NCBI RefSeq assembly: GCF_000517385.1
Contig: NZ_BAUW01000010.1
Location: 1-64,000 of the forward strand
Length of the DNA stretch: 64,000 bases
Origin: Mesobacillus boroniphilus JCM 21738
Lineage (GTDB): Bacteria; Bacillota; Bacilli; Bacillales; Cytobacillaceae
Direction of reading: 5' to 3'
A program made the translations under genes and the position numbers. Positions 7,864-16,924 of this stretch are shown here, one piece after another. Positions within the stretch are counted from its first letter, which is position 1, and every line of letters starts with the position of its first letter. Below the pieces are notes generated by a model. The model was not told the DNA's origin and did no database searches. It saw only the letters and a list, made by a program, of their open reading frames with translations.

Positions 7864-9447
7864 ATGAATAAAATAATGAAACTGTCAGCATTCGCACTTC
7901 TTTCAATCTCAATTACTGCCTGCTCTGAAGCCGCAGTAAAAGATGCATCACTTGATAATAAGAACGAGAAGGATCTTCCTCCTATCCACGAAGACTATTC
8001 TTCTAACTGGTGGAAAGACCAGCCGAACGGAAATGCGGATACCAATATGGATTGGGACGCGAAGGCTGGATCCTGTCTGCCAACGAAGTTAGTAACGGTA
8101 TTGCCATCGCTGATATCAAAACCGGCAATCCAGTAAAATACATTCAGAGCTCAGGAACACCACACCATGTGCACCTGAACAAAGACCAGACATGGGCGTT
8201 TGCGACACAGCGTTATGGAACAAGCGTGCTGGCTATCAATATGGAAACTCTTGAATCACATGACATCGATTTCCCAGGGTTTGATAACCCTCCTGCACCA
8301 CAGCACATGACGTTTTCAAGAGATGGCAAATATGCATTTACTTCACTTAACGGCGTTGGCGCGGTTGGAATGATTGATGCTGAAAAAGCCGAACTTGTGA
8401 AAGTTTTCAAAGATGTTGGCAAAAAGCAAGGGATTTGAATGTCACTCCTGACGGCAAGAAGCTGTTTGTCAGCTTGCAGGCTGAACCATTCATAACAGTC
8501 ATCGACATCGAAACAGGTGAAATAAGATACCTTGAAAGAACCGAGACTGACTACGGAAAAGGAACAGGTTCAGACTAGATATGTCAAATGATGGAAAATA
8601 TGTAGCTGTTTCAAACACAGCAGACAATGAAGTTGCAATATATGATGCGAAGTCAGAAAAGCTCCTCAAGAAAATTGGAGATATTCCTAAACCCGTTAAC
8701 GTACACTTCATGGGTGACACCCATGATCTTGTAACAGGCAATCGTAATGACGGATCCATTTCCATCATTGATGCAGAAAAACTGAAGTTCATCAAAACCG
8801 TAAAAACTGGGGCCGGAACGAACATCCCTTACCTTGGTCCGGACGGATACTGGTATACTTCCCAGAACGGTGCAGGCTTCTTGACTGTCCTGGACCCTGA
8901 AGACAACTATAAGATCGTAAGGAAAATCTGGGGCGTACAGAATATCCACTGGCTCGCGTGGAGCCCTGATGGCAGTATGATGTTCGGTTCAAACTGGGGA
9001 GATAAGACCCTAACAAAAATCGATCTTACTAAGAAAAAGGATTTCAGACAGACAATTCCTGTCGGTTTGAATCCAAATGGAATCGCTATTAAAACAAATG
9101 TACCTAAAGACCAAATTTTAGCTTACCAAAAAGGCAATGAGGAAGAAGCTAACAGAATCAAGAAAGCATCCACTCTAGTTTTCCCAGAGGCAAAGGATGT
9201 TAATGAGGAAGCTTTCCTCGGTACTTGCCTTCAGTGTCATGATATCGGCCGTATCATGAAGAATTCAAGTAAAGGCGCCGAGCAATGGACATCTGTTGTT
9301 GACCGTATGGCAGGCAATGGAGCGAAAATGACCGATGAGCAAAGACAGCAAATCATCGATTACCTTGCTACTGACGAACATAAAGCCCTCAAGATCCAAA
9401 CAGAGCTTGAGCTAGAAATAGCAGAACAAAATAAGGATAAAGAATAA
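7864..9447 (+). CDS. Lipoprotein with cytochrome D1-type beta-propeller and C-terminal haem-c motif (three frameshifts)
   Basis: The merged product is about 527 residues. It starts with a lipoprotein signal (LSISITAC) and continues with repeated WD/YVTN-like blades (WILSANEVSNGIAIADI, PHHVHLNKDQTWAFATQRY, HMTFSRDGKYAFTSLNG, LDMSNDGKYVAVSNTADN). It ends with a cytochrome-like domain: GTCLQCHDIGRIM (CXXCH) and possible axial Met in VVDRMAGNGAKM. This resembles NirF/NirN and cytochrome D1 domain proteins. Indels near 8060, 8438 and 8568 split it; each is repaired by one base. It is the last gene of the cco unit (28 bp after the Fe-S gene) and would sit on the outer membrane face as an electron donor or a sulfur/nitrogen oxyanion enzyme. 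Whether haem d1 binds is unknown. Confidence 0.75.
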
Positions 9448-9487
9448 GGCTCAGGCATCGTTCAGCACCGTCACTGAGCAGAAAAGA

Positions 9488-9527
9488 AAAAATCCTAATG
9501 CTTCTTAACAGGAAGCATTAGGGTTTT
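9488..9527. terminator. Bidirectional terminator between the D1 gene and LysR gene
   Basis: CCTAATGCTTC pairs with GAAGCATTAGG, flanked by A-rich and T-rich runs. It serves the rightward cco unit and the leftward LysR gene, whose last codons it overlaps. Confidence 0.85.
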
Positions 9528-10405
9528 CATCTAAATCTCTTATGAAGTTCCACAATCTTTCATGCAGATTGGACTTGAACTGTTTATCCTTTCTTAACAG
9601 GAAGAATGGGCGGAAACGGTCCCTGTCTTTGAAAGGACTGACAATAAGCTGCCTTGAGTGAATCTCGGGACAAATTGCCAGCTTGGAAAAGACAGCGACA
9701 CCAAGCCCATTTTTTACACCTTCTTTGATGAGTGTGTTGCTATTGTAAACTAGGACGGATTCTGGTTTGATATTCAAGCCATTCCATAAATCCAGGGTAG
9801 CCTGTCTCATCGCACAGCCCGGCTCTCTGATCAGCCAGGTCATTTTCTCAAGCTTAGCAGGTCCTGGTTTCCAGGATCTGCCCTAAGCTGAGGAGATACA
9901 CCAAGAACAAGCAAGTCGTCATAGAATTCATGAGAAATAAAGTCATATCGGCCAGCTTGTCCCTCGACAAGCGCAAGGTCAATATCAGAAGCATAAAGCA
10001 AATCCGTAATGTGCACAGATGTGCCGATGGTAATCTGAATTTGGTTGCTTGTTATATCAGGATTCAGCTTGATGAAATCCTGGACCACCTTTGAGATCAG
10101 GCACTCACCGATCGTATTGCTGCAGCCGATCTTGATTGATTGACTTGAGTCCCCTTCTGCCAGAAGATTCTCTAGTTTCTCATTCAATGCTATCAACTGC
10201 TGGCCATGTTCATATAATGTTTTGCCAGCCTCAGATAATTTGATTTTGCGATTGGCCCTGATGAACAATTGTTTATTATAATATGTTTCTAGCTGACTGA
10301 TTTGATGGCTGACAGCTGGTTGGGAAAGGTTCAGCATCTTCCTGCCTGGGAGAAGCTCTCATATTTAGCAGCAGCTATGAATGTCTTTAAATGTTCCAGA
10401 TTCAA
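9505..10405 (-). CDS. LysR family transcriptional regulator (two frameshifts)
   Basis: About 300 residues. The N-terminal helix-turn-helix reads MNLEHLKTFIAAAKYESFSQAGRMLNLSQPAVSHQISQLE across a missing base near 10335, followed by the substrate-binding fold (IKIGCSNTIGECLISKVVQDF, LIREPGCAMRQ). A second indel near 9843 separates the last third. The TTG start at 10405 follows AGGGGTGCGATCATA. Its sequence and the sulfur-rich context are compatible with a CysL/CbbR-like regulator, but the target is not visible. It diverges from the 61-aa membrane gene 43 bp away, the usual arrangement for a LysR target. Confidence 0.85.
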
Positions 10406-10447
10406 TATGATCGCACCCCTTTTTACTATAGAATTGGAGGGTAAAAA

Positions 10448-10633
10448 ATGAAAAAAGTAGATATCGTCATTACCGTTATCGTATTATCTGTTTTTATTTT
10501 CGGTTTGATGTATTTTACCAAGGATGATTCCGTCACATACCGCGACGTGAAATTCGAAATTGCCTCATTGGCCATTTTAACCACTGTTTCCCTGTTCACT
10601 TATTTCGGTATCAGAAGAAATTTAGAACATTAA
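10448..10633 (+). CDS. Small two-helix membrane protein
   Basis: 61 residues with two hydrophobic helices (IVITVIVLSVFIFGLMYF and IASLAILTTVSLFTYFGI) joined by a charged loop. ATG follows TTGGAGGGTAAAAA and the gene ends with its own terminator. It is divergent from the LysR gene, so it may be its target. I do not recognise the family. Confidence 0.7.
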   Translation: MKKVDIVITVIVLSVFIFGLMYFTKDDSVTYRDVKFEIASLAILTTVSLFTYFGIRRNLEH

Positions 10634-10683
10634 TTCGCATTATACCACAGAGGGTTTAAAATGTGCGGGAAAAATACAGATGT

Positions 10684-10717
10684 AAAACCTAGGAGGATTT
10701 CCTAGGTTTTATTTTTT
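10684..10717 (+). terminator. Rho-independent terminator
   Basis: AAAACCTAGGA pairs with TCCTAGGTTTT, then ATTTTTT. It closes the 61-aa gene and insulates the ccdA promoter. Confidence 0.88.
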
Positions 10718-10759
10718 CCCTTGAAACAGTATACTAGCAATCAAATGAAGAAATTAAAT

Positions 10760-10788
10760 TTGAAAGTTCACTACAGTAATTATACAAT
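10760..10788 (+). promoter_or_regulatory. Sigma-A promoter of ccdA
   Basis: TTGAAA (10760-10765), 17 bp, TACAAT (10783-10788). The operator-like dyad at 10799-10814 overlaps the expected start of transcription. Confidence 0.65.
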
Positions 10789-10798
10789 ATAATACATA

Positions 10799-10814
10799 AT
10801 ACTGACAGGGGTAT
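10799..10814 (+). promoter_or_regulatory. CsoR/CstR-type operator dyad, site 2
   Basis: ATACTGACAGGGGTAT (ATAC-N8-GTAT) shares the ACAGGG core and the length of the site before yrkE. It sits just downstream of the ccdA -10 box. Confidence 0.55.
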
Positions 10815-10889
10815 ATTTTTTAACTCCCTTAATTAACCCTTAACAAAAATATCACAATATAGATAACAGAAAAGGAGTGACTTTTTATA

Positions 10890-11603
10890 ATGACAGAAAT
10901 CGGATTATTCTTTGCATTTACTGCTGGAATCTTATCATTTTTTTCTCCATGTGTGTTCCCTCTTCTCCCTGCTTACATAACACATTTGACTGGCGGGAAG
11001 ATTGAGGGATCTAAAGTAGCTGTCGATCGTGCAACACTTTTTACCCGTTCATTTGGATTCATTATCGGTTTTAGCTTGATTTTCATCGTCATGGGGGCGT
11101 CTGCATCGTTCCTTGGGCAGGTTTTCGCAAATTACCGGACAATCGTGATGCAAATTGCTGGCTTGCTGATCATCATTTTCGGCCTTCAGATGGCTGGCTT
11201 GCTGAATATCAAGTTCCTGATGATGGAGAAAAAGGTCCAATCTGAAACTAAACCAAAAGGTGCATTCAGTTCTGTGTTCCTTGGTATGGCGTTCGCGAGC
11301 GGATGGTCACCTTGTGTCGGACTTGCACTCTCCTCAATCCTGCTTTTGGCGAGCTCTTCCGATACTTTATATCAGGGAATGTACCTGCTTACTTCTTATT
11401 CTCTTGGGATGGCAGTTCCTTTCCTTATCATATCATTTGTCATTTCTTATTCATTAAAAGCAATCAAAAAGATCAACAAATATCTTTCTAAGCTTGCACT
11501 CGTGAATGGTATGATAATGGTAGGAATGGGCTTCCTTGTCCTATCCGGGCAGATGCAGAAAATCAGCGCCTGGCTGTCTGCTTACAGCTTATTCGGAATT
11601 TAA
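10890..11603 (+). CDS. ccdA: Cytochrome c biogenesis protein CcdA (DsbD-type membrane domain)
   Basis: 237-residue six-helix membrane protein that carries reductant from cytosolic thioredoxin to extracytoplasmic thiol proteins. The two redox Cys motifs are visible: FFSPCVFPLLPAYI (helix 1) and ASGWSPCVGLALS (helix 4). It supports haem-c attachment to the four haem-c proteins upstream through a ResA/TlpA partner; a TlpA-like gene is at 14503. AAAGGAGTGAC precedes ATG. The operator in front suggests control shared with the persulfide operons. Confidence 0.93.
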   Translation: MTEIGLFFAFTAGILSFFSPCVFPLLPAYITHLTGGKIEGSKVAVDRATLFTRSFGFIIGFSLIFIVMGASASFLGQVFANYRTIVMQIAGLLIIIFGLQMAGLLNIKFLMMEKKVQSETKPKGAFSSVFLGMAFASGWSPCVGLALSSILLLASSSDTLYQGMYLLTSYSLGMAVPFLIISFVISYSLKAIKKINKYLSKLALVNGMIMVGMGFLVLSGQMQKISAWLSAYSLFGI

Positions 11604-11667
11604 GAACCCTGATGTATAGCTTTTTTAAAAAGGTGATGCAAGGCAGCGTTAAGGAGTGATCTATACA

Positions 11668-12362
11668 GTGAAGAAAGAACTGATTGGCAAAAGTGTACTC
11701 GTCGTTGAAGATGACCCTAAAATCCGCACACTTGTTAAGATTTATTTGACAAATGAAGGCTATGAGGTGCTGGAAGCTGACAACGGCATTGCTGCTCAGG
11801 AAATGATTGAAAGATATGATCCATGCATCCTCATCCTTGACCTGATGCTCCCCGGCAAAAGCGGTGAGGAGATTTGCCGCTGGGTTCGCAATGACCTGGA
11901 AAGCATGATGCCTGTCATCATGCTGACCGCAAAGGCTTCTGAGAAAAGCAGGATTGATGCTTCAAGCTTGGCGCCGATGATTATGTTGTAAAACCTTTCA
12001 GCCCGGCTGAGCTGATGGTCAGGATTGAAGCGGTGTTAAGAAGGACGGCAAGCAGATGCGGAAAACTGACTTTTACAGGCCTTACAATCAAGCCTGCAAA
12101 AGGCGAGGCACAGGTTGATGGCGCGCCGCTCGAATTGACCAATTTCGAATTCAGGCTTCTTCATATGTTCATGCAGCATCCAGGTCAAATCCTTTCGAGG
12201 ACACAAATACTCGACACGATTTATGAAAACAACGAAAAAGCCGTGACTGAGCGGACGATTGACGTCCATATCAAAAATCTCCGGGAGAAAATAAAAGAAA
12301 AAACGCCTAAAGATTATATCCAGACAGTAAGAGGAATGGGGTATAAATTTGCGGCGAATTAA
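11668..12362 (+). CDS. OmpR family response regulator (frameshifted)
   Basis: About 231 residues. The receiver domain has acidic VVEDD near residue 16, the phospho-acceptor Asp in LILDLMLPG, and conserved Lys in DDYVVKPFSP. The C-terminal winged helix contains LTNFEFRLLHMFMQHPG and ends TVRGMGYKF. One missing base near 11962 interrupts the DGFKLGADDYVVKPF segment. GTG 11668 is chosen because AAGGAG lies 11 bp upstream; an in-frame GTG at 11656 overlaps that site. It overlaps the sensor kinase gene by 14 bp, so the two are cotranscribed. Confidence 0.92.
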
Positions 12363-13416
12363 AAGCATGGCGAATTTGTTACTATCTAAGCTTGTGGCAG
12401 TCAACAGCGTCGTCATCCTGCTTGTCATCATGCTTGCAGGTATATCCGTCAAAGATTACGCATGCTTCCTTGTCAATAACCAGCAGGTGACTGGGACACA
12501 GCTGGTGGACACATTGAATTCATTCCTTGTCAAAGTTAGCATCATTGCATTTGTCATTGCCGGGCTTTTGCATTATTTTTCAGTAAAGCGGATCGTAAAA
12601 CCGGTAAAAACAATGGCGTTTGCCGCCAACCAGATTAAAGAAGGCAAGATTCCTTCGAGAATAGATGTCACGGCAAGCGGTGAATTGGGTGAACTTGTAA
12701 CGAATTTTAACGCAATGTCAGAAACTCTTTCTGCTGTGCAGACAAGACGGGAAGAGATGTTAAGAGACATCGCCCATGAGTTGAGGACTCCGTTAACGAA
12801 TATCAACGGCTATCTTGAAGCCCTTCATAACGGTGTATTGGCGGGCGACCGTGAGCTATTCGGCTCTCTTTTGGAGGAATCCAAGCGTATTACGAGGATT
12901 GTCGACCTGATTGCTGAGCTTGACGCCTGGAATAAAGAGGTTTACTTCCTTGAGAAACAGTTTGAAGTAACCGATATGAAACAAGTCATGGCAGAATCAC
13001 TGGCAGCCTTCCAGCTGAAGTTGTCAAACAAATTTGACACCGTCAATCAGCATATAGAACATGCCCCCATTTTTGGCCATGAAGACGGCTTAAAGCAAGT
13101 CCTATCCAATCTGCTGCAAAATATCATAGATTATGATACTGGCGGGAACCTTACAATTGCTGCAAAACCTGATGGTAAGATGTACAAAATTACTTTTTCC
13201 CATCAAGGGAAATACATTGATCCGGAGATGAAAGAACTCATTTTCGAACGATTTTACAGGCTTGAAGAATCCCGCAGCACAAAAGCTGATGGTGCAGGAC
13301 TCGGACTTGCCATTGCCAAAAGTATCATTGATGCCCATCAAGGAAAAATCGGCGTTGATACAGATGGGCATGATCACACTTTTTGGATAACGATTCCACT
13401 CCACCACAATTCTTAA
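12349..13416 (+). CDS. HAMP-domain sensor histidine kinase
   Basis: 355 residues. Two membrane helices (about 8-31 and 62-79) enclose a short outer loop of roughly 30 residues holding one Cys (DYACFLVNN). A HAMP linker, the dimerisation/phospho-accepting segment DIAHELRTPLTNINGYLEAL (His near 143) and an ATPase domain (N box in SNLLQNIIDY, GAGLGLAIAKSII) follow. A TTG start overlapping the regulator gene has GAGGAATGGGG upstream; ATG 12367 is an alternative. The partner regulator and the redox neighbours (ccdA, OsmC, TlpA) suggest that it senses redox or thiol state in the envelope, which is inference. Confidence 0.9.
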   Translation: MRRIKSMANLLLSKLVAVNSVVILLVIMLAGISVKDYACFLVNNQQVTGTQLVDTLNSFLVKVSIIAFVIAGLLHYFSVKRIVKPVKTMAFAANQIKEGKIPSRIDVTASGELGELVTNFNAMSETLSAVQTRREEMLRDIAHELRTPLTNINGYLEALHNGVLAGDRELFGSLLEESKRITRIVDLIAELDAWNKEVYFLEKQFEVTDMKQVMAESLAAFQLKLSNKFDTVNQHIEHAPIFGHEDGLKQVLSNLLQNIIDYDTGGNLTIAAKPDGKMYKITFSHQGKYIDPEMKELIFERFYRLEESRSTKADGAGLGLAIAKSIIDAHQGKIGVDTDGHDHTFWITIPLHHNS

Positions 13417-13484
13417 TCATTCCTTAACAATACGATTACATACTGAACGGTAAATGATGTTTTCGTACAAAAGGAGCGATTGTG

Positions 13485-13898
13485 ATGGATTTTACGTATT
13501 ATAATGAAAAACTAATTGGCCAGCTTGAATATGGATTCCTGCCAATATCTCCAAACACGGAGATGGGTTACAGGCCTATGGAGCTGTTCGTAGCCTCTTT
13601 AACTGGATGCAGCACCACGGTGCTCGCAAATATTCTTACCAAAAAGAGAATAGACTATAAAAGAATCGACGTACAAGTGTCAGCAACCAGGAATTCCGAA
13701 GAAGCAAACCGGATTGAAAAGCTGATTTTCAATGTAAGTGTTCAAACTGATACTATTGACAAGGCTGATCAGGCTGAAAAGCTTGCCGGACTTGTCCTGA
13801 AAAATTGCGGCATGATTCAATCTGTAATCGATAGTATCGACATCGGTTATCAAATTGAGTTCACGCCAGACCAGCCAAAAAAAGGTGATGTTGCTTGA
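13485..13898 (+). CDS. OsmC/Ohr family thiol peroxidase-like protein
   Basis: 137 residues with the two conserved cysteines of the OsmC/Ohr fold: LTGCSTT (near residue 45) and LKNCGMIQS (near residue 106). Members reduce organic hydroperoxides, and some act on persulfides. AAAGGAGCGATTGTG lies before ATG 13485 (GTG 13482 also possible). It overlaps the next gene by 4 bp, forming a three-gene unit with a membrane protein and a TlpA-like thioredoxin. Confidence 0.85.
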   Translation: MDFTYYNEKLIGQLEYGFLPISPNTEMGYRPMELFVASLTGCSTTVLANILTKKRIDYKRIDVQVSATRNSEEANRIEKLIFNVSVQTDTIDKADQAEKLAGLVLKNCGMIQSVIDSIDIGYQIEFTPDQPKKGDVA

Positions 13899-14506
13899 AC
13901 TATATAACTTTCGGCAGATTCACGCTGCCTGCAGATTTGCTTGCAGCATTTGCCGCTATTTTTATCGGAGCCCTGATTTACCGGGCCAGAGAAAAAAAGA
14001 GTATCGATGATTGGTTTTGGAACAGCTTTTTCCTCTACATAGCGGTTTATAAACTCAGCTATATACTTTTCAATTTCAAGCTGTTCATTGACACCCCCTT
14101 CTCACTTGTCTACTTTAATGGCGGTACAGAAGGCCAGATTCTTGCATATATCGGAATCACAATCTATTTATATTTGCTAACAAGAAAAAAGGGCAGCACT
14201 ATTAAAGCAGAGGATTATCTCTATGGGTACTTTAAATTCTTTTTGCTGTATTGGACAGGGTTATTTGCATTCTCACAGGACTATCTCGCAACTGCTATTC
14301 AGGCGGTCCTTTTATTAGTCTTCCTATTGTTTTTCTTCAAAAACATTAAGCTTACTGCTGAGTATGCAATTTTGTTTCTCATGCTTGAAGCATTGATACT
14401 TAGCCTCTTTTCCGATATGCTCTCTGTGGAAAATCTATTGATTTTCGCACTCGGAATTTACTTAATCATTTTACAGCGTTTTAATAAGGAGGAAGTTCAG
14501 CATTGA
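13895..14506 (+). CDS. Multi-pass membrane protein of unknown function
   Basis: 203 residues with about seven hydrophobic helices and no cysteines in obvious redox motifs. A TTG start overlaps the OsmC stop, with AAGGTGATG upstream. Translational coupling to OsmC on one side and to the TlpA-like gene (4-bp overlap) on the other suggests a function in the same thiol pathway. The fold might be distantly Lgt-like; I do not recognise it with confidence. Confidence 0.75.
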   Translation: MNYITFGRFTLPADLLAAFAAIFIGALIYRAREKKSIDDWFWNSFFLYIAVYKLSYILFNFKLFIDTPFSLVYFNGGTEGQILAYIGITIYLYLLTRKKGSTIKAEDYLYGYFKFFLLYWTGLFAFSQDYLATAIQAVLLLVFLLFFFKNIKLTAEYAILFLMLEALILSLFSDMLSVENLLIFALGIYLIILQRFNKEEVQH

Positions 14507-15090
14507 ATAAAAACCTTTTATCATTTGCGATTTTAGCACTTGCTGTCGTCATTCTTGTCGTGAATATCTGGAAACCGGGATCAACAGAAAGTGAAAAAAA
14601 CACAACAGCTCCAGCAGGCGAATCTGTAGAAACAACCGAAGATATTCCTGGCGCGAAGCTTTCTTCTTTGCGTGAAGGAGCCGAGGCACCTGATTTTGAA
14701 TTGAACACCCTTGATGGAAATACAATCAAGTTATCAGATTACCGTGGCAAAAAAGTGATTCTCAACTTTTGGGCTACATGGTGTCCTCCTTGTAAGGCTG
14801 AAATGCCGCATATGCAGAATTTCTACGAAGAATACAAAGACCAGGGCGTAGAAATTCTCGCAGTCAACCTGACAAATATGGATAAAGGTGAGGATGAAGT
14901 CAAAAAGTTCATCGAGGAATATGGTTTGACCTTTACGATTCCTATGGATGAAGAAGGGAACGCCGGAACGACCTACCAGGCGTTTACCATCCCAACCAGC
15001 TACATCCTTGATGAAAACGGCGTAATCACCAAGAAAATCGTTGGCCCTATGGATGAAAAAATGATGAAGGAACTTACGGGTGTTAAGTAA
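14503..15090 (+). CDS. TlpA/ResA-like membrane-anchored thiol-disulfide oxidoreductase
   Basis: 195 residues: an N-terminal anchor (FAILALAVVILVVNIW), a Ser/Thr/Glu-rich linker, then an AhpC/TlpA thioredoxin fold with NFWATWCPPCKAEMPHM (redox CPPC near residue 98) and the cis-Pro loop FTIPTSYILDENG. It would take electrons from CcdA and reduce apocytochrome c cysteines, or act on other exported thiols. TTG start, AAGGAGGAAGTTCAGCA upstream. Last gene before a terminator. Confidence 0.9.
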   Translation: MNKNLLSFAILALAVVILVVNIWKPGSTESEKNTTAPAGESVETTEDIPGAKLSSLREGAEAPDFELNTLDGNTIKLSDYRGKKVILNFWATWCPPCKAEMPHMQNFYEEYKDQGVEILAVNLTNMDKGEDEVKKFIEEYGLTFTIPMDEEGNAGTTYQAFTIPTSYILDENGVITKKIVGPMDEKMMKELTGVK

Positions 15091-15117
15091 AAAGTCGCGG
15101 CCGTGACTTTTTTATTT
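15089..15117 (+). terminator. Terminator of the OsmC-TlpA unit
   Basis: AAAAAGTC pairs with GACTTTTTT across a GC-rich loop (gcggccgt), immediately after the TlpA stop. Confidence 0.75.
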
Positions 15118-15120
15118 CTT

Positions 15121-15372
15121 ATTGGACATTTTGGTATTGCATCGCCTTTGAAATGTCCATTAACACCTCTTTCTTGGACATTTTGGCGCTGCTTCGCCTT
15201 TGAAATGTCCATTAACACCTCTTTCTTGGACATTTTGGGGCCGCTTCGCCTTTGAAATGTCCATTAAACCTCTTTATTGACACTTTGGCGCTGCTTCGCC
15301 TTTGAAATGTCCATTAAAACCTCTTTATTAGACACTTTGGCGCTGCTTCGCCTTCGAAATGTCCATTAAACT
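15121..15372. repeat. 52-bp tandem dyad array, TGGACATTT/AAATGTCCA family
   Basis: Five units begin near 15123, 15175, 15227, 15278 and 15329 (period 51-52 bp). Each has TGGACATTT, an inner GGCG-ctgctt-CGCC stem and AAATGTCCA, so each can fold into one long hairpin. The last two units start GACACTTT instead of GACATTTT. The array sits between the converging TlpA and 5'-nucleotidase genes. Confidence 0.9.
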
Positions 15373-15381
15373 AAAAAGATT

Positions 15382-16810
15382 TTAGGTGCTCAGGATTTTT
15401 GGTTCTCCATCAGCTTTGAACGTTCCCTTTTCTTTTAAAAATTGCTTAATAACATCAACTGCATGGACACATGGTAGGTTTTATCTGCTTCAGCGCCTTT
15501 GAATAGCTGCTTGCCTGCACCCGCAATCTTGTATTTCCTCGTCAGATCGATCTCCTGTCCGCCTATGAGCAGCTTTTGAATCCTGTTTCCTTCCGGATTG
15601 TATGGCTTGAAGGACATGAATAATCCGGAGGACCTCAGTATATATCCGCCTTTTTGCTTGAACGGGTTTTTGGAGAAAACCATCTCCAGATTCTTCTCGA
15701 GGGCATTCATCAGGCGCTCTCCCGTCATTTCCAGTGTGAACATTTCCGGGTTCGCCGGGATGATGGTATGCAGGTCATACTCGGTAATATCCCCTGCTGG
15801 GAAAGGAGTGCCGTACCTCCACCCATGTGAGAATGCCAAATCGCCATCATAGGCATGGAGATAGGCATCTGTGATCAATTGATCCATCGGTGCCTCAGTC
15901 AAGGTCATCCTGTGTAAAATCGATTCTGTCTTGCCAACGATATTGCCCCTCACCTTACTGTACGGTTCTAATACATCAGCAATGATTCCCGCCATCTCCT
16001 CATCCTCAGGGTAGCTTTCATCGATTTCCATCAATTCGTATCGATAGTCCTCCATCCTTCCGCCTTCAAGGGTAATATCCAGTTTTCCAAGGAATGATGC
16101 ACTTGAACCAGCCTGCACGACAAGCGTATCATTGACGGTGATCGGCACTTCTACCTGTCATGGCTGTGTCCCGACAAGACAATATCAATGCCATCTACAA
16201 GGGTTGCCAGCTCGACATCAAGAGGGAGCCCCATATGGCTTAACAACACAACTAGGTCCACCTGGCCATTTAACTCTTCCACACAATTACGCGTTTCCTC
16301 CACACCTCTAGAGAACGCAAGGCCTTTTGAGAAGCTTTCAGGCATGGTCTCATCAACATACGGATAAGTCAGTCCAATGATGCCCACTTTGACGCCCTCT
16401 AGCTCCTTGATGATAAATGGCTTCATATACGATTCATTTGTGTCTTGATCCTTTACATTGCAAGCAACAGATGGAAAAGGCAATGCTTTTATCAGAGAAG
16501 ACAGCTGCTCTTTTCCGTAGGCGAAATCCCAGTTTCCAGGGACCCAGCCATCCAGCGCCATTTTTTCCAATGCTGGTAAAATGGCTTCGCCTTTCGACGC
16601 CACTAAAGGAAGTGTCCCATGGAACAGGTCTCCTCCATCCAGGAATAAAACATTTTCTGATTTTGATTTAAGATTCTTGATATACTTAGCTATCCTTGGC
16701 AACCCGCCTGTTTTATGCAACTCAGGTTTGTTATCTATCCAGAACAGTTCATGATGGAGTTCCAGGCTTCCATGGGTATCGTTTTGCTGTATTATTGTCA
16801 ACTTTGTCAT
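15382..16810 (-). CDS. Bifunctional metallophosphatase / 5'-nucleotidase family protein (two frameshifts)
   Basis: About 475 residues. The metallophosphoesterase domain begins IIQQNDTHG and has LFLDGGDLFHGT, the GNWDF motif and SGHSHDR. The 5'-nucleotidase C-terminal domain has ITDAYLHAYDGDLAFSHGWRYG. Indels near 16150 and 15475 break the frame; after the second, the reading HAVDVIKQFLKEKGTF ends at 15382. ATG 16810 has GGAGGAGAGGATACT upstream. No signal peptide is visible, so it may act inside the cell on nucleotides or CoA/UDP-sugars. It stands alone between two repeat regions. Confidence 0.85.
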
Positions 16811-16830
16811 AGTATCCTCTCCTCCGTTTA

Positions 16831-16877
16831 GGCTTTTCCATAAACCTCCTGATTGGGCATGAAGCTTATGGAAAGCC
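16831..16877 (-). promoter_or_regulatory. Inverted repeat in the leader of the 5'-nucleotidase gene
   Basis: GGCTTTTCCATAA and TTATGGAAAGCC are inverted repeats separated by 22 bp, starting 20 bp upstream of the start codon. They could form a leader hairpin or an operator. No known riboswitch consensus was recognised. Confidence 0.4.
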
Positions 16878-16885
16878 TTTATAGT

Positions 16886-16918
16886 CAAAAGGAGTACCTT
16901 TATTAGGTACCCCCTTTA
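16886..16918 (-). terminator. Hairpin, probable terminator of the second persulfide operon
   Basis: AAAGG-A-GTACC pairs with GGTAC-C-CCCTTT over TTTATTA. On the minus strand it is followed by TTTTGAC. It lies beyond the composite repeat that follows the MBL gene. Confidence 0.5.
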
Positions 16919-16924
16919 TGATTG

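Noticed and set aside
12015-13416. Calling the two-component pair ResD/ResE
   Set aside because: The kinase has a very short outer loop and no PAS domain, unlike ResE, so the name is not supported.
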